A stretch of DNA of 64,000 nucleotides from Nocardioides sp. Root140 (GTDB lineage: Bacteria > Actinomycetota > Actinomycetes > Propionibacteriales > Nocardioidaceae), in contig NZ_LMFI01000001.1 in the NCBI RefSeq assembly GCF_001426745.1, positions 844,000 to 907,999 on the forward strand, read 5' to 3'. The notes under the pieces are model-generated. The model was not told the origin of the DNA and did no database searches. It was given only the letters and a program-made list of their open reading frames with translations. Each line of letters begins with the position of its first letter. The stretch's first letter is position 1. A program made the translations under genes and the position numbers. Of this stretch, positions 55,465 to 64,000 are shown in pieces.

Positions 55465-56442
55465 TCAGATCGCTCGTGCCAGGTCGAAGGTGAACCAGTC
55501 CGCGTCGACGAAGAAGTGGGCAACGCTGCCGCGACAGACGAGCGTGCCGGGAGGCATCCGACGGCCGTCAGGCATCCCGATTTCGCTCTTCTTGAGACGA
55601 CTCAGGTTGTCCAGGTTCCCGAGCAGAAGCGATCCGCCGAACTTGTAGTCGCCCATCAGCGCCACCTTCTCACCGGCAATAAGCAGCGCGCGCGGGCCAC
55701 TGACGTCAGTCGTCGCGCGAGCGGTGGCCTGGTCGGAGGCGATCTCCAGGATCGGGAAATCCGTGTAGGGGCAAGCCCAGACTCGATCGGAATCGACGTT
55801 GAGCGCATAACAGTCGGCGAGCCAGTAGTCGTCGATCGCCTCGTACTCCCACAGCTTCTCGAACATGGGTGACCATCGGACTATGCCCGCCGATCCCAGG
55901 GGCTCGGGTCCGGGGCTGCCCCAGCCGAAGTTGCCGAAGATCCCTTCGTCGAAGTAGCCGACCCAGATCCCCCCGCTGTCGTCAACGAGCATGTGCTCGA
56001 TTCCGTCGCCCAGCGTGCCCTCGTGCACGACTGCGCCGTCGTGCCCGACGATCAGGGCGTTGCGCTCTGGTCCTTCAGGACGCCACGCACACCTTGCGCC
56101 AACGACGAGGAAGTCTTCGTTGGGCAGCTCCTGTATGAGCGGATGGGCAATCGGCAGCTCCTCCAGGACCACAGCGTGCGCGGGTGCCATGGAGGCAGAG
56201 CGGTACGCGCACAGGGCCACCTGGGGCCGAGACGACGTGCGAGTCTCGGGGAAGCTGGCAGAGCCAAGGCTTTCGAAGTGCGCCTCGATATCGCTCCGGG
56301 CAGTGGCATCCGCCCAGAGAGCGACGGGACCCGATGGTCCGGCGCTCACGGTGATTAGCTCGTCGAAGCCAGGAGGTGATTGGAGCGCCCCGACGTGCTC
56401 GAACCGATGCTCGGCACGCTTGCGCTTTTGGAAGATCGCCAT
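55465..56442 (-). CDS. Protein of unknown function, possible beta-propeller
   Basis: A 325-residue protein without signal peptide. 'VALWADATARSDIE', 'IEHMLVDDSGGIWVGYFDEGIFGNFGWG', 'GIVRWSPMFEKLWEYEAIDDYWLADCYALNVDSDRVWACPYTDFPILEI' repeat a strand-turn-strand pattern like a propeller. No family recognised. Base use is less GC-rich than neighbours, and the gene sits next to tRNA genes, a common integration place. Upstream 160 bp (55305-55464) holds no gene. Confidence 0.65.
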   Translation of the reverse strand: MAIFQKRKRAEHRFEHVGALQSPPGFDELITVSAGPSGPVALWADATARSDIEAHFESLGSASFPETRTSSRPQVALCAYRSASMAPAHAVVLEELPIAHPLIQELPNEDFLVVGARCAWRPEGPERNALIVGHDGAVVHEGTLGDGIEHMLVDDSGGIWVGYFDEGIFGNFGWGSPGPEPLGSAGIVRWSPMFEKLWEYEAIDDYWLADCYALNVDSDRVWACPYTDFPILEIASDQATARATTDVSGPRALLIAGEKVALMGDYKFGGSLLLGNLDNLSRLKKSEIGMPDGRRMPPGTLVCRGSVAHFFVDADWFTFDLARAI

Positions 56443-56595
56443 GACTCGAACCGTAGTGACAGAAGTCCCGATCGGCGCGCCGATTTCGGTGGCCGCGTCG
56501 CTACTCCGCAGGACGACTGGATCGAAAGTGCGGCCACTGCGGCTGGCGAGGAACGGCCGAGCCCGACCGCGCCAGGTATGCTCCCAGAATTGGAA

Positions 56596-56617
56596 AGAGG
56601 CCCTCGAGAGGGCCTCT
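56596..56617 (-). terminator. Terminator of the Gly-Cys-Val tRNA cluster
   Basis: AGAGGCCCTC (56596-56605) and GAGGGCCTCT (56608-56617) pair perfectly. On the minus strand it is followed by TTTCC. It lies 17 bp after the tRNA-Val 3' end. Confidence 0.8.
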
Positions 56618-56634
56618 GACCTGCTGTTTCTCTG

Positions 56635-56706
56635 TGGGCGATACTGGGTTTGAACCAGTGACCTCTTCCGTGTCAGGGAAGCGCGCTACCGCTGCGCCAA
56701 TCGCCC
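56635..56706 (-). tRNA. tRNA-Val (GAC)
   Basis: Minus strand begins GGGCGATTGGCGCAGCGG; acceptor GGGCGAT pairs with ATCGCCC; anticodon loop CTGACAC gives GAC; T-arm GGTTCAAACCC. Discriminator A. Last of the Gly-Cys-Val cluster. Nearly the same as tRNA-Val(CAC) at 58461. Confidence 0.95.
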
Positions 56707-56748
56707 GTGATGTCCCAAGATCCCACATTCCGGCAGATCGGGCTATCG

Positions 56749-56819
56749 AGGTGGAGACGGGATTTGAACCCGTGTAGACGGATTTGCAGTCCGTTGCCTC
56801 GCCTCTCGGCCACTCCACC
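56749..56819 (-). tRNA. tRNA-Cys (GCA)
   Basis: Minus strand begins GGTGGAGTGGCCGAGAGG; acceptor GGTGGAG pairs with CTCCACC; anticodon GCA in GGACTGCAAATCC; discriminator T (U73), usual for tRNA-Cys. No CCA encoded. Confidence 0.95.
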
Positions 56820-56839
56820 GTGGAGGCAGAAACTCTCCG

Positions 56840-56912
56840 AGCGGACAACGAGACTCGAACTCGCGACCTCAACCTTGGCAAGGTTGCGCTCTACCAACTG
56901 AGCTATGTCCGC
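56840..56912 (-). tRNA. tRNA-Gly (GCC)
   Basis: Minus strand begins GCGGACATAGCTCAGTTGG; acceptor GCGGACA pairs with TGTCCGC; anticodon GCC in CCTTGCCAAGG; T-arm GAGTTCGAGTC. First gene of the Gly-Cys-Val cluster. Confidence 0.95.
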
Positions 56913-57040
56913 TTGCGACCTCCGGCTGACCGGCGGTGCGAAGAGAACATTAGCCGAGACCCCCAGACACGCAAAATCGGGGTCCGGAACTGCGTGTTGC
57001 CGGTCTGTCGGGTCGCCGTACGCCCCGATAGATTGCAGTC

Positions 57041-57862
57041 ATGCGCGTATGGATCAACGGCAATCTGCTCACCGACCCGCAGGCTCCGGCGGTGACCGTG
57101 TCCGACCACGGCTTCACGGTCGGCGACGGAGTCTTCGAGGCGATCAAGGTCATGGACGGTCAGGCGTTCGCGCTGACGCGGCATGTCGAGCGCCTGGCCC
57201 GCAGTGCCAAGGGCCTCGGCCTGCCGCCGGTCGACCTCGACCAGGTGCGGGGCGCGGTCGCCGAGGCGCTCGAGGGTCAGGACCTGCCGTTGGGGCGGAT
57301 CCGGATCACCTATACCGGGGGAGTCGCGCCGCTCGGGTCCGGGCGTGGCGACGCGCCCGCGACGCTGGTCGTCGTGGCGGCGTCGATGGACCCCTACCCA
57401 CCGACGACGTCGCTGGTGACGGTGCCGTGGCCGCGCAACGAGCGCGGGGCGCTGGCCGGGCTGAAGACCACGTCGTACGCCGAGAACGTCGTCGCGCTGG
57501 CCCACGCGGCCGAGAAGGGGGCGACCGAGGCGCTGTTTGGCAATCTCGCCGGCAACATCTGTGAGGGCACCGGCAGCAACCTCTTCTACGTCGTCGACGG
57601 CGAGCTGCGGACGCCGACCCTGGCCAGCGGCTGCCTCGCCGGCGTCACCCGGGCGCTCGTGCTCGAGTGGTACGGCGGTCGCGAGGTCGACGAGCCGCTG
57701 TCCGTGTTGGAGGGGGCCAGTGAGATGTTCCTGGTCTCGACGACCCGTGACGTGCAGGGCGTGCACCGGCTCGACGGACGTGACTACCCGGCGCCCGGTC
57801 CGGTCACCAAGGAGGTCGCCGAGGTGTGGGCTCGCCAGGAGGTCGCTCAGCTCGACCCGTGA
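57041..57862 (+). CDS. pabC: Class IV aminotransferase, aminodeoxychorismate lyase-like
   Basis: A 273-residue fold-type IV PLP enzyme: 'VWINGNLLTDPQAPAVTVSDHGFTVGDGVFEAIKV' and Lys142 in 'GLKTTSYAENV'. 'GNLAGNICEGTGSNLFYVVDGELRTPTLASGCLAGVTRALVLE' follows. This best fits PabC (4-amino-4-deoxychorismate lyase, folate path), though D-amino-acid or branched-chain aminotransferases share the fold. ATG 57041; promoter not evident. It lies between divergent tRNAs and an opposing SsgA-like gene. Confidence 0.82.
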   Translation: MRVWINGNLLTDPQAPAVTVSDHGFTVGDGVFEAIKVMDGQAFALTRHVERLARSAKGLGLPPVDLDQVRGAVAEALEGQDLPLGRIRITYTGGVAPLGSGRGDAPATLVVVAASMDPYPPTTSLVTVPWPRNERGALAGLKTTSYAENVVALAHAAEKGATEALFGNLAGNICEGTGSNLFYVVDGELRTPTLASGCLAGVTRALVLEWYGGREVDEPLSVLEGASEMFLVSTTRDVQGVHRLDGRDYPAPGPVTKEVAEVWARQEVAQLDP

Positions 57863-57877
57863 GTCAGTTCAGTCTGC

Positions 57878-58309
57878 TCAGACGGCGAGCAGCTGGTCGA
57901 TCAGCTCGTCGACGTCGATGCGGGTGCTCTCGGTGCCGACCGGCACGCGGGCCAGGGTCCGGTTCACGAACTTCGTGATCTCGGTCGTCGGCGCCTGCAC
58001 GAGCAGCTCGCCGTCGGGGGAGCAGAGCTCGATGATGACGACCGCCCGACCGTTGGCGTCGAGGCACGGCCAGACGTGCACGTCGCCCTCACCGGTCGGA
58101 TCGGTCAGGCCGCGGGTCAGGAGGTCGCGGGCGAAGGTCCACACGACCTCGCAGATCTCGGTGCGGAACGTCGCGGTGACGGCGTAGGGGTCGGCCGCGT
58201 CGTACCCGAGGGTCGCTTCGAGGACGACGGTCTCGCCGTCGGCGTCGACACAACGCATGGTGATCTCCTGCGTCACGGTGTCGGCTGAGCGGCTTCGGTC
58301 GAAGTGCAT
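57878..58309 (-). CDS. SsgA-like cell-division regulator family protein
   Basis: A 143-residue SsgA-like protein. 'ATLGYDAADPYAVTATFRTEICEVVWTFARDLLTRGLTDPTGEGDVHVWPCLDANGRAVVIIELCSPDGELLVQAPTTEITKFVNRTLARVPVGTE' shows the family core, similar in order to SsgB of Streptomyces. GGGAGGA precedes the ATG. SsgB recruits FtsZ to sporulation septa; in non-sporulating relatives these proteins probably guide division. Role here inferred. Confidence 0.88.
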   Translation of the reverse strand: MHFDRSRSADTVTQEITMRCVDADGETVVLEATLGYDAADPYAVTATFRTEICEVVWTFARDLLTRGLTDPTGEGDVHVWPCLDANGRAVVIIELCSPDGELLVQAPTTEITKFVNRTLARVPVGTESTRIDVDELIDQLLAV

Positions 58310-58460
58310 CTCGGGTCCTCCCTGGAACTGGGGTGTCAGGGATGAAACGCACAGCCGCGAAAATCATGACGCGTGTCAAGATGAAATCTGGGTCACATTC
58401 CGAACGGGGGTGGATTCCGTGATGCCCGGGACCATGCGCTAGTGTTTCCGGCGCACCTGC

Positions 58461-58535
58461 GGGCGATTGGCGCAGTGGTAGCGCGCTTCGTTCACACCGA
58501 AGAGGTCACTGGTTCGAACCCAGTATCGCCCACCA
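58461..58535 (+). tRNA. tRNA-Val (CAC), CCA encoded
   Basis: Begins GGGCGATTGGCGCAGTGG; acceptor GGGCGAT pairs with ATCGCCC; anticodon loop TTCACAC gives CAC; discriminator A at 58532, then CCA (58533-58535). It is followed directly by a broken second copy. Confidence 0.95.
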
Positions 58536-58536
58536 C

Positions 58537-58606
58537 CGCAGAGGTAGCGCGGCTCTGCCGTTTGCACCGAAGAGGTCACTGGTTCGAACCCAGTATCGCC
58601 CACCAC
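58537..58606 (+). pseudogene. Degenerate tRNA-Val copy
   Basis: 42 bases (58565-58606) repeat 58495-58536 exactly: anticodon-stem 3' side, T-arm, acceptor 3' side and CCA. The 5' part is altered: the 5' acceptor strand is missing, the D-arm piece reads GCAGAGGTAGCGCGG, and four extra bases and mismatches break the anticodon stem (TGCCG against CGAAG). It therefore cannot fold as a normal tRNA. Probably a tandem duplication that decayed. Confidence 0.85.
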
Positions 58607-58619
58607 GTTCTTGCAGGTC

Positions 58620-58652
58620 AGAGGCCGGTTTCCCCACGGGAAGCCGGTCTCT
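58620..58652 (+). terminator. Terminator of the tRNA-Val(CAC) unit
   Basis: AGAGGCCGGTTTCCC (58620-58634) and GGGAAGCCGGTCTCT (58638-58652) form a 15-bp stem with two G-T pairs and a 3-nt loop. No T-run follows. Confidence 0.75.
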
Positions 58653-58670
58653 GTCGTGCTGCGTTCCGGG

Positions 58671-58760
58671 TGACCTGTCGTGATTGCCCGGAGCTCGGCC
58701 GAACTGGCGACAGGTCGATCGAAACTGGCGACGGGTCGATTGGAACTCACGACGGGTCGC
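58671..58760. repeat. Dispersed repeat A, copy 3
   Basis: One forward unit (TGACCTGTCGTGATTGC, 58671-58687) faces three reverse units: 58701-58720, 58721-58740 and 58742-58759 (GGAACTCACGACGGGTCG). The DHFR-family stop (58747-58749) lies inside the last unit. Related arrays: 15340 and 36385. Confidence 0.85.
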
Positions 58761-59319
58761 GACTGACGTCGAAGGTGATGCGGACACGCTGGCCCTCGGC
58801 GTACGCCGACCGCAGCCGGACCCGCGACGACGTGATCCGGCGGGGGAGCAGCGGGGCGCCGGAGCCGAGGAACACCGGCGTCAGGTTGAGGATGATCTCG
58901 TCGAGGAGCCGGGCGTCGTCGAACTGCCCGACCAGGTCGCCGCCGCCCACGACCCAGAGGTTGCGGCCGTCGGAGGCCGCCACCATGTCGTCGTACGACG
59001 ACTCGACCGGGCCGGAGACGAAGCGGATGTCGACGCCGGGGATCGGTGGCAGCTCCCGGTGCGTGAACACCCAGCACGGGCGCTCGTCGTAGAAGGACTT
59101 CCACTTCGCCGGGTCGGCCAGGATCTGGTCGTGCTCGAGGACCCACTCGTAGGTCGTCGACCCCATCGCCATGACGCCGACGCCGGCGATGAACTCGTCC
59201 CAGCCGCCGGCGTCGGCGTCCTCGTCGTGCGGGACCTCGAAGAGCCAGTCCAGCGAGTTGTCGGCGTCGGCGATGAACCCGTCGGCGCTCGTTGCGGTGT
59301 AGTACTGCGTCCGGGCCAT
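58747..59319 (-). CDS. Dihydrofolate-reductase-family (RibD C-terminal-like) protein
   Basis: A 190-residue protein: 'TQYYTATSADGFIADADNSLDWLFE', 'GVGVMAMGSTTYEWVLEHDQIL', 'NLWVVGGGDLVGQFDDARLLDEIILNLTPVFLGSGAPLLP'. This is the DHFR/RibD reductase fold of the YwjB/YyaP group, not classical DHFR. Substrate unknown. Its end 'DVSRDPS' is encoded by a repeat A unit that supplies the stop. Confidence 0.87.
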   Translation of the reverse strand: MARTQYYTATSADGFIADADNSLDWLFEVPHDEDADAGGWDEFIAGVGVMAMGSTTYEWVLEHDQILADPAKWKSFYDERPCWVFTHRELPPIPGVDIRFVSGPVESSYDDMVAASDGRNLWVVGGGDLVGQFDDARLLDEIILNLTPVFLGSGAPLLPRRITSSRVRLRSAYAEGQRVRITFDVSRDPS

Positions 59320-59348
59320 GGCCCGACGCTACGCCCCGTGAGTGGGGC

Positions 59349-61304
59349 TCAGCGCAGGTTGCGCGGCAGCAGGAACTCGCACTCGGGCCCGACGCAGGTG
59401 CGGGCCCGCACGAGGATCTTGTGGAACTCGGCGAGGAGCGACTCCTGCTTCGGGTCGAGGGCCAGGTTCTTGTACTCGTTGGGGTCGCTGCGGACGTCGT
59501 ACAGCTCCTGGCGGATGTTGGACTTCGGGTCGCCCGGCTCGGCCTGCCACTCGGTGTAGAGGTACTGCCCGGTCCGGATGCCGGTGACCTTGCCCAGCAT
59601 CATCTCGGCGGTGCGGGCTCCGACCGGCTGCTTCGCGGCCAGGGCGTCGCGGACCGCGTTGGTCGGCGTGGTCTCGGTGAGGACGACCCGGCTCCAGGAG
59701 TCGCCGCTCGTCTCGTCGCCCAGGCGGACCACGTCGAGCATGCTGCGACCGTCGACGGCCGGGCCGACCTTTGCGTCGCCGAGGTCGGAGAACGTCGAGG
59801 CGTAGTCGATCGAGAGGAACGGGTCGGTGCGCACCTCGCCCTTGGGGATGCCCGGCCCGCGCATCAGCAGCGGCACCCGCAGGGACGGCTCGTAGGGGAG
59901 CACCTTGCCGGTGGGGATGCCCTGCTCGCCGAGGAAGTAGCCGTTGTCGCTGGTGAAGACGACCACGGTGTTGTCGAGCTTGCCGGTCTTCTTCAGGTTG
60001 GCGATCATCCGCTTCACGGCGCCGTCGACGACGTACAACGACTCGGCGCGCTGGCGGGTGAGCTGGAGGACCTGCTTCATCTTGTCCTTGGACGGGTGGC
60101 CCTGGAGCCGCTTCGGCTTGTCGGCCTGGCGGTCGGGGTCCTTCCAAGTCGCACCGGGTGCCTTCTTGATGATGTCGTCGAAGGCACCGCGCATGCGCTT
60201 GGGCCGGGCCGGCGTCTTGACGTCCGGCGGGTCGTCGGACTCGTGCGGACCGCCGTGGTGGGGTGCGGTGAACGAGACGTAGTGGAAGAACGGGTCGTCA
60301 GCGGCTGCGGACTCCGAGACCATCTCGTTGGTCATGTCGGCGTACGCGTTGGTCTGGTACTTGCCCTTGAGCGAGATGTAGCCGTCACCGTTGTTGTTGA
60401 GCGTGGTGTCCCAGTAGCGGTAGGTACCGCCGTCGTCGGGGTCCGAGGGGGAGAGGCCGCCGTCGATGGATCCGTTCCAGAGCGCCCAGCCCTGGGGCAC
60501 GTACTGCGTGGACGTGCCCGTGGTCCTGCCCGGCTCGGGCTGGCTGCCGTAGCCGTTGAGGTACTTGCCGAGGTACGTCGTGCGGTAGCCGGCGGCCGTC
60601 AGCCACACCGGGAAGGTCTCCGCGTCGTCGAACGACGGGAAGCCCCACGGCGGGTCATGGGACCAGACGCCGTGGTTGTGCGGGTACTGGCCCGACATCA
60701 CCGAGGCGCGGGCAGGGCAGCACAACGGGAAGCTGGCGAACGCGTTGGTGAAGTTGACGCCCTGCTTGCCGATCAGCTTCTGCACGTTGGGCATGTAGCG
60801 CAGGTCGTCGGCGCGCATGTCGTCGACCATGATCATCAGGACGTTCGGCTTCGCGGTCTCGGCCGCCGTGGCGCGCACCGGACCGGCACCGTCGACGGCC
60901 ACCGAGACCTTGAGGTCCGCCGACTTCTTGACACACGTGCGGTCGAAGTCGAGGCGGGTCAGCATCGAGGTGGGCTCGGCCACCACATGCGGGGCGCAGC
61001 CGCCGAGTGGGATCCGGCCCCGCCGCAGCTCCGTGGTCCTGCCGTTGACCGTCACGGAGAGCTGGTCGGTCCACGGCTTCGTCGCCGTACGCACCGAGAC
61101 GCTGACCGTCGGGCCCGAGTTGTCGACGTAGACCCGCGTCTTGCGGGGCTCGTCCTTGCCGGAGTCGTACGGCGACTGCGGCAGGACCACCTCGGTCTTC
61201 TTCACCGGCCCGTCGTCGTTGACCCTGTCGTAGACGACATATCCACCGCAGGCCACCAGGGCCACGGCGAGTCCGACCAGCAACGCGCGCTTGCTCTTCT
61301 GCAT
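59349..61304 (-). CDS. Secreted or membrane-anchored sulfatase
   Basis: A 651-residue sulfatase. N-terminal anchor '[21 protein letters not shown]' (about 5-25; a lipobox-like LVAC is present), a beta domain (about 40-160), then the alkaline-phosphatase fold: '[23 protein letters not shown]', C195-C-P-A-R in '[12 protein letters not shown]' (Cys195 is the residue turned to formylglycine), 'HNHGVW', '[15 protein letters not shown]', '[12 protein letters not shown]'. It removes sulfate from carbohydrate or other esters outside the cell. The FGE partner is not seen here. Start 61304 with GAGGAC before it. Confidence 0.9.
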   Translation of the reverse strand: MQKSKRALLVGLAVALVACGGYVVYDRVNDDGPVKKTEVVLPQSPYDSGKDEPRKTRVYVDNSGPTVSVSVRTATKPWTDQLSVTVNGRTTELRRGRIPLGGCAPHVVAEPTSMLTRLDFDRTCVKKSADLKVSVAVDGAGPVRATAAETAKPNVLMIMVDDMRADDLRYMPNVQKLIGKQGVNFTNAFASFPLCCPARASVMSGQYPHNHGVWSHDPPWGFPSFDDAETFPVWLTAAGYRTTYLGKYLNGYGSQPEPGRTTGTSTQYVPQGWALWNGSIDGGLSPSDPDDGGTYRYWDTTLNNNGDGYISLKGKYQTNAYADMTNEMVSESAAADDPFFHYVSFTAPHHGGPHESDDPPDVKTPARPKRMRGAFDDIIKKAPGATWKDPDRQADKPKRLQGHPSKDKMKQVLQLTRQRAESLYVVDGAVKRMIANLKKTGKLDNTVVVFTSDNGYFLGEQGIPTGKVLPYEPSLRVPLLMRGPGIPKGEVRTDPFLSIDYASTFSDLGDAKVGPAVDGRSMLDVVRLGDETSGDSWSRVVLTETTPTNAVRDALAAKQPVGARTAEMMLGKVTGIRTGQYLYTEWQAEPGDPKSNIRQELYDVRSDPNEYKNLALDPKQESLLAEFHKILVRARTCVGPECEFLLPRNLR

Positions 61305-61528
61305 CAAGTCCTCAGTCCGCGGGATACGCCCGCACAAGTTCGCCCGAGCACATGCCGATGGTAGGCGTCCGTGGAAAGACGGAACGGCTGACCCACCGAC
61401 CCGTGGACAGTCGCGCGGGTGCGCCGTCGGCGGGACGGAAACCCGAGGGCGCCACGGCTGGCCGGGCCGATACGATCGCCCTGTCGCCGGACCGGCGACA
61501 CCACCGCACGCCCCACCAAGGAGAACCA

Positions 61529-63520
61529 GTGTCCGACATCCACGTCGTCCTCGCCCACGCCGACGCGCGCGAGGAGCAGACCGTGACGACGGGCACCCGG
61601 GCCTGGGAGCTGTTCAAGGACGACCCGACCGTGATCGCGGCCCGGGTCGGCGACGCCCTCAAGGACCTCGCCCACGAACTGGGTGACGGTGATGTCGTCG
61701 AGGGCGTGGCCATCGACAGCGCCGACGGCCGCGACATCCTGCGCCACTCCACCGCGCACGTGCTGGCCCAGGCCGTCCAGGACCTCTTCCCCGACGCCAA
61801 GCTCGGCATCGGGCCGCCGATCGAGAACGGCTTCTACTACGACTTCGACGTCGAGACCCCGTTCCACCCCGAGGACCTCGTCAAGATCGAGTCGCGGATG
61901 CGCAAGATCATCAAGGAGGGCCAGAAGTTCTCCCGCCGTCCGATCCCGGACGCCGAGGCGATCAACGAGCTCCAGGACGAGCCCTACAAGATCGAGCTGA
62001 TCGGCCTCAAGGGCGGCGGCAAGGCCGAGGATGCGGCCGAAGGGGCGAGCGTCGAGGTCGGCGAGGGCGAGCTGACCATCTACGACAACCTGAACCGCAA
62101 CGGCGAGACGGTCTGGAAGGACCTCTGCCGTGGCCCGCACCTGCCCACCACCAAGCGCATCCCGGCGTTCAAGCTGATGCGCAGTGCGGCGGCGTACTGG
62201 CGCGGCGACGAGAAGAACAAGCAGCTCCAGCGCATCTACGGCACCGCCTGGGAGACCAAGGAGGCCCTCGAGGAGCACCTCCACCGCATCGAGGAGGCCG
62301 AGCGCCGCGACCACCGCAAGCTCGGCCGCGAACTGGACCTGTTCAGCTTCCCCGACGAGATCGGGTCGGGCCTGCCGGTCTTCCACCCCAAGGGCGGCGT
62401 GATCAAGCGCGCCATGGAGGACTACGTCCGCGAGCGGCACATCGAGGAGGGCTTCGACTACGTCGGTACGCCGCACATCGCCAAGGAGGAGCTGTTCCAC
62501 ACCTCCGGGCACCTGCCCTACTACGGCGAGGGCATGTACCCGCCCCTCGACGTCGACGGCATGGACTACCGCCTCAAGGCGATGAACTGCCCGATGCACA
62601 ACCTGATCTACCGCTCGCGGCAGCGTTCCTACCGTGAGCTGCCGCTGCGCCTGTTCGAGTTCGGCCACGTCTACCGGCACGAGAAGTCCGGCGTGATCCA
62701 CGGCCTGACCCGCGTGCGCGGCTTCGCGCAGGACGACTCGCACTCGTACGTGACCCCCGAGCAGGCGCCCGACGAGGTGGCGCACCTGCTGAACTTCATG
62801 TTGTCGCTCCTCCGCGACTTCGGGATCGACGACTTCTACCTGGAGCTGTCGACCCGAGACGCGTCGAAGGACAAGTTCATCGGCTCCGACGAGGACTGGG
62901 CGATCGCCACCAAGGTCCTCGAGGAGGTGGCCACGGCCACCGGCCTGGAGCTGGTTCCCGACCCCGGCGGCGCGGCGTACTACGGCCCGAAGATCTCCGT
63001 GCAGGCGCGCGACGCGATCGGCCGCACCTGGCAGATGGGCACCGTCCAGTACGACTTCAACCAGCCGTCGGCCGACCGGTTCAACCTCGAGTACGTCGCC
63101 GCCGACGGCACGCGTCAGCAGCCGGTGATGATCCACTCGGCCAAGTTCGGCTCGATCGAGCGGTTCATGGGCGTGCTGGTCGAGCACTACGCCGGCGCGT
63201 TCCCGCCCTGGCTCGCGCCGGTGCAGGTGCAGGGCATCCCGATCGCGGAGCGCCACAACGACTATCTCCTCGAGGTGGCCCGCACCATGAAGGCGCAGGG
63301 ACTGCGCGCCGAGGTCGACCTGTCCGACGACCGGATGCAGAAGAAGATCCGCAACGCGCAGCTGCAGAAGGTGCCGTTCATGATGATTGCCGGCGACGCC
63401 GACGTGGAGGCCGGTGCGGTGTCGTTCCGCTACCGCGACGGCCGCCAGGACAACGGGGTGCCGTTGGCCGAGGCGATCGCCCGGGTGGCCGCCGCCGTCG
63501 AGTCACGCGAACAGGTCTGA
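61529..63520 (+). CDS. thrS: Threonyl-tRNA synthetase
   Basis: A 663-residue class II synthetase. TGS domain at the N-terminus, editing domain ('[34 protein letters not shown]', '[11 protein letters not shown]'), catalytic core ('[13 protein letters not shown]' with zinc-binding Cys354; '[32 protein letters not shown]') and anticodon domain. The GTG at 61529 follows AAGGAGA. No T-box was seen. It is followed 12 bp later by the HIT gene, as in M. tuberculosis. Confidence 0.96.
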   Translation: MSDIHVVLAHADAREEQTVTTGTRAWELFKDDPTVIAARVGDALKDLAHELGDGDVVEGVAIDSADGRDILRHSTAHVLAQAVQDLFPDAKLGIGPPIENGFYYDFDVETPFHPEDLVKIESRMRKIIKEGQKFSRRPIPDAEAINELQDEPYKIELIGLKGGGKAEDAAEGASVEVGEGELTIYDNLNRNGETVWKDLCRGPHLPTTKRIPAFKLMRSAAAYWRGDEKNKQLQRIYGTAWETKEALEEHLHRIEEAERRDHRKLGRELDLFSFPDEIGSGLPVFHPKGGVIKRAMEDYVRERHIEEGFDYVGTPHIAKEELFHTSGHLPYYGEGMYPPLDVDGMDYRLKAMNCPMHNLIYRSRQRSYRELPLRLFEFGHVYRHEKSGVIHGLTRVRGFAQDDSHSYVTPEQAPDEVAHLLNFMLSLLRDFGIDDFYLELSTRDASKDKFIGSDEDWAIATKVLEEVATATGLELVPDPGGAAYYGPKISVQARDAIGRTWQMGTVQYDFNQPSADRFNLEYVAADGTRQQPVMIHSAKFGSIERFMGVLVEHYAGAFPPWLAPVQVQGIPIAERHNDYLLEVARTMKAQGLRAEVDLSDDRMQKKIRNAQLQKVPFMMIAGDADVEAGAVSFRYRDGRQDNGVPLAEAIARVAAAVESREQV

Positions 63521-63532
63521 GGGGGCGCCGCG

Positions 63533-64000
63533 GTGGCGTCGGAAGGGTTCCACCAGCAGGGGCCGGGGGAGCAGGACGGCCTGGAACGGATCTGGACCCC
63601 CCACCGGATGGCCTACGTCCGCACGGCGACGGAGGGTGACGGCTGCCCGTTCTGCTCGATCCCGGGACTGTCCGACGAGGAGTCCCTGGTGGTCGCCCGG
63701 GGTGAGCAGGCGTACGCCGTCCTCAATCTGCATCCCTACAACCCGGGTCACCTGATGGTGGTTCCCTACCGGCACGTGGCCGGGCTCGAGGAGCTGACCG
63801 AACCGGAGTCCTCCGAGCTGATGGCCCTCACCCAGCGGGCCATCCGGGTGATCAGGGGCGTCAGCAACCCGCACGCCTTCAACGTCGGGCTCAACCTGGG
63901 CGGCCCGGCCGGCGGTTCCTTGGCCGACCACCTGCACCAGCACGTCGTACCCCGCTGGTCGGGCGACTCCAACTTCATCACCGTCGTCGGTGGCACCAAG
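63533..64000 (+). CDS. HIT-domain protein (AP4A phosphorylase-like), 3' end cut by window edge
   Basis: At least 156 residues: 'YVRTATEGDGCPFCSIPGLSDEESLVVARGEQAYAVLNLHPYNPGHLMVVPYRHVAGLEELTEPES', and the histidine triad H133-x-H135-x-H137 in 'ADHLHQHVVPRW'. Cys-x2-Cys near residue 38 binds zinc. The order thrS then HIT protein matches Rv2614c-Rv2613c, the latter being an AP4A phosphorylase. GTG 63533 is the first start after thrS; the gene runs past the right edge. Confidence 0.9.
   Translation, partial: MASEGFHQQGPGEQDGLERIWTPHRMAYVRTATEGDGCPFCSIPGLSDEESLVVARGEQAYAVLNLHPYNPGHLMVVPYRHVAGLEELTEPESSELMALTQRAIRVIRGVSNPHAFNVGLNLGGPAGGSLADHLHQHVVPRWSGDSNFITVVGGTK

Noticed and set aside
58537..58606. 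Second functional tRNA
   Set aside because: The 5' acceptor strand is missing and the anticodon stem does not pair.
61305..61528. T-box leader of thrS
   Set aside because: No specifier loop or GGTGG-type T-box sequence visible; only a short GC-rich leader.
61304..63256. 650-codon minus-strand frame opposite thrS
   Set aside because: Antisense of a highly conserved synthetase; Val/Leu/Asp/Gly-rich text typical of such shadows.

Overview
The window is typical chromosomal DNA of a very GC-rich actinobacterium: dense genes, many GTG starts and ATGA/GTGA overlaps. Gene content points to Nocardioidaceae or close relatives (order Propionibacteriales): a KstR steroid regulon, Lhr next to Nei2, ClgR next to PncC, DUF3046-RecA-RecX, an SsgA-like protein, a Gly-Cys-Val tRNA cluster, ThrS followed by a HIT protein, and intergenic 'GGTTGAGGAG...CTCGAAACC' palindromes. 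No rRNA, CRISPR array, prophage or intact insertion sequence was seen.

Region 1 (1-16.4 kb) is a steroid-catabolism neighbourhood. It starts with the probable last gene of an mce (mce4-like) uptake operon. An operon for ferredoxin reductase, split-barrel flavoprotein, [3Fe-4S] ferredoxin and two short-chain dehydrogenases follows. Then come kstR itself, a cassette (glycosyltransferase 4, SAM methyltransferase, alpha/alpha-toroid protein, second SAM methyltransferase), a fused FadE34-type acyl-CoA dehydrogenase, two tandem secreted paralogs, an esterase diverging from a wax ester/TAG synthase, and an alpha/beta hydrolase. Five palindromes fitting or nearly fitting the KstR operator (TnnAACnnGTTnnA) lie at 826, 5173, 8985, 13925 and 16376, each in front of these transcription units. 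Uptake, ring and side-chain oxidation, lipid storage and the unexplained glycosyl/methyltransferase cassette therefore look co-controlled.

Region 2 (16.4-32.6 kb) is mostly housekeeping and DNA repair: a repeat-filled gap, a GH15 enzyme, pncC, clgR, nei2, lhr, an amidohydrolase, an ECF-like sigma factor with its membrane partner, a GNAT enzyme, a DinB-methyltransferase fusion, DUF3046, and SOS-controlled recA-recX.

Region 3 (32.6-42.4 kb) holds a papain-type protease, a GNAT enzyme, a PPK2-HipA-like-DUF3037 operon, a sulfite-assimilation operon (sir, a 53-residue zinc ribbon, cysH, and a CbiX/SirB chelatase) with a candidate 29-residue leader peptide, glyA, and a GIY-YIG gene enclosed by inverted repeats.

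Region 4 (42.4-64 kb) holds a DcuS/DcuR-type two-component system with a DctA transporter, an AidB-like dehydrogenase, a YihY protein, a TrkA-type potassium channel, a QorB/HxlR pair, an acyl-ACP desaturase, a VOC/XRE-cupin pair, tRNA genes (Gly, Cys, Val and Val, plus a degenerate tRNA copy), a PabC-like enzyme, an SsgA-like protein, a DHFR-family protein, a sulfatase, thrS, and a HIT hydrolase cut by the window edge.

Three convergent gene junctions (15.4, 36.4 and 58.7 kb) carry the same short dispersed repeat. At all three, the stop codons of the flanking genes lie in or at the edge of the repeat.
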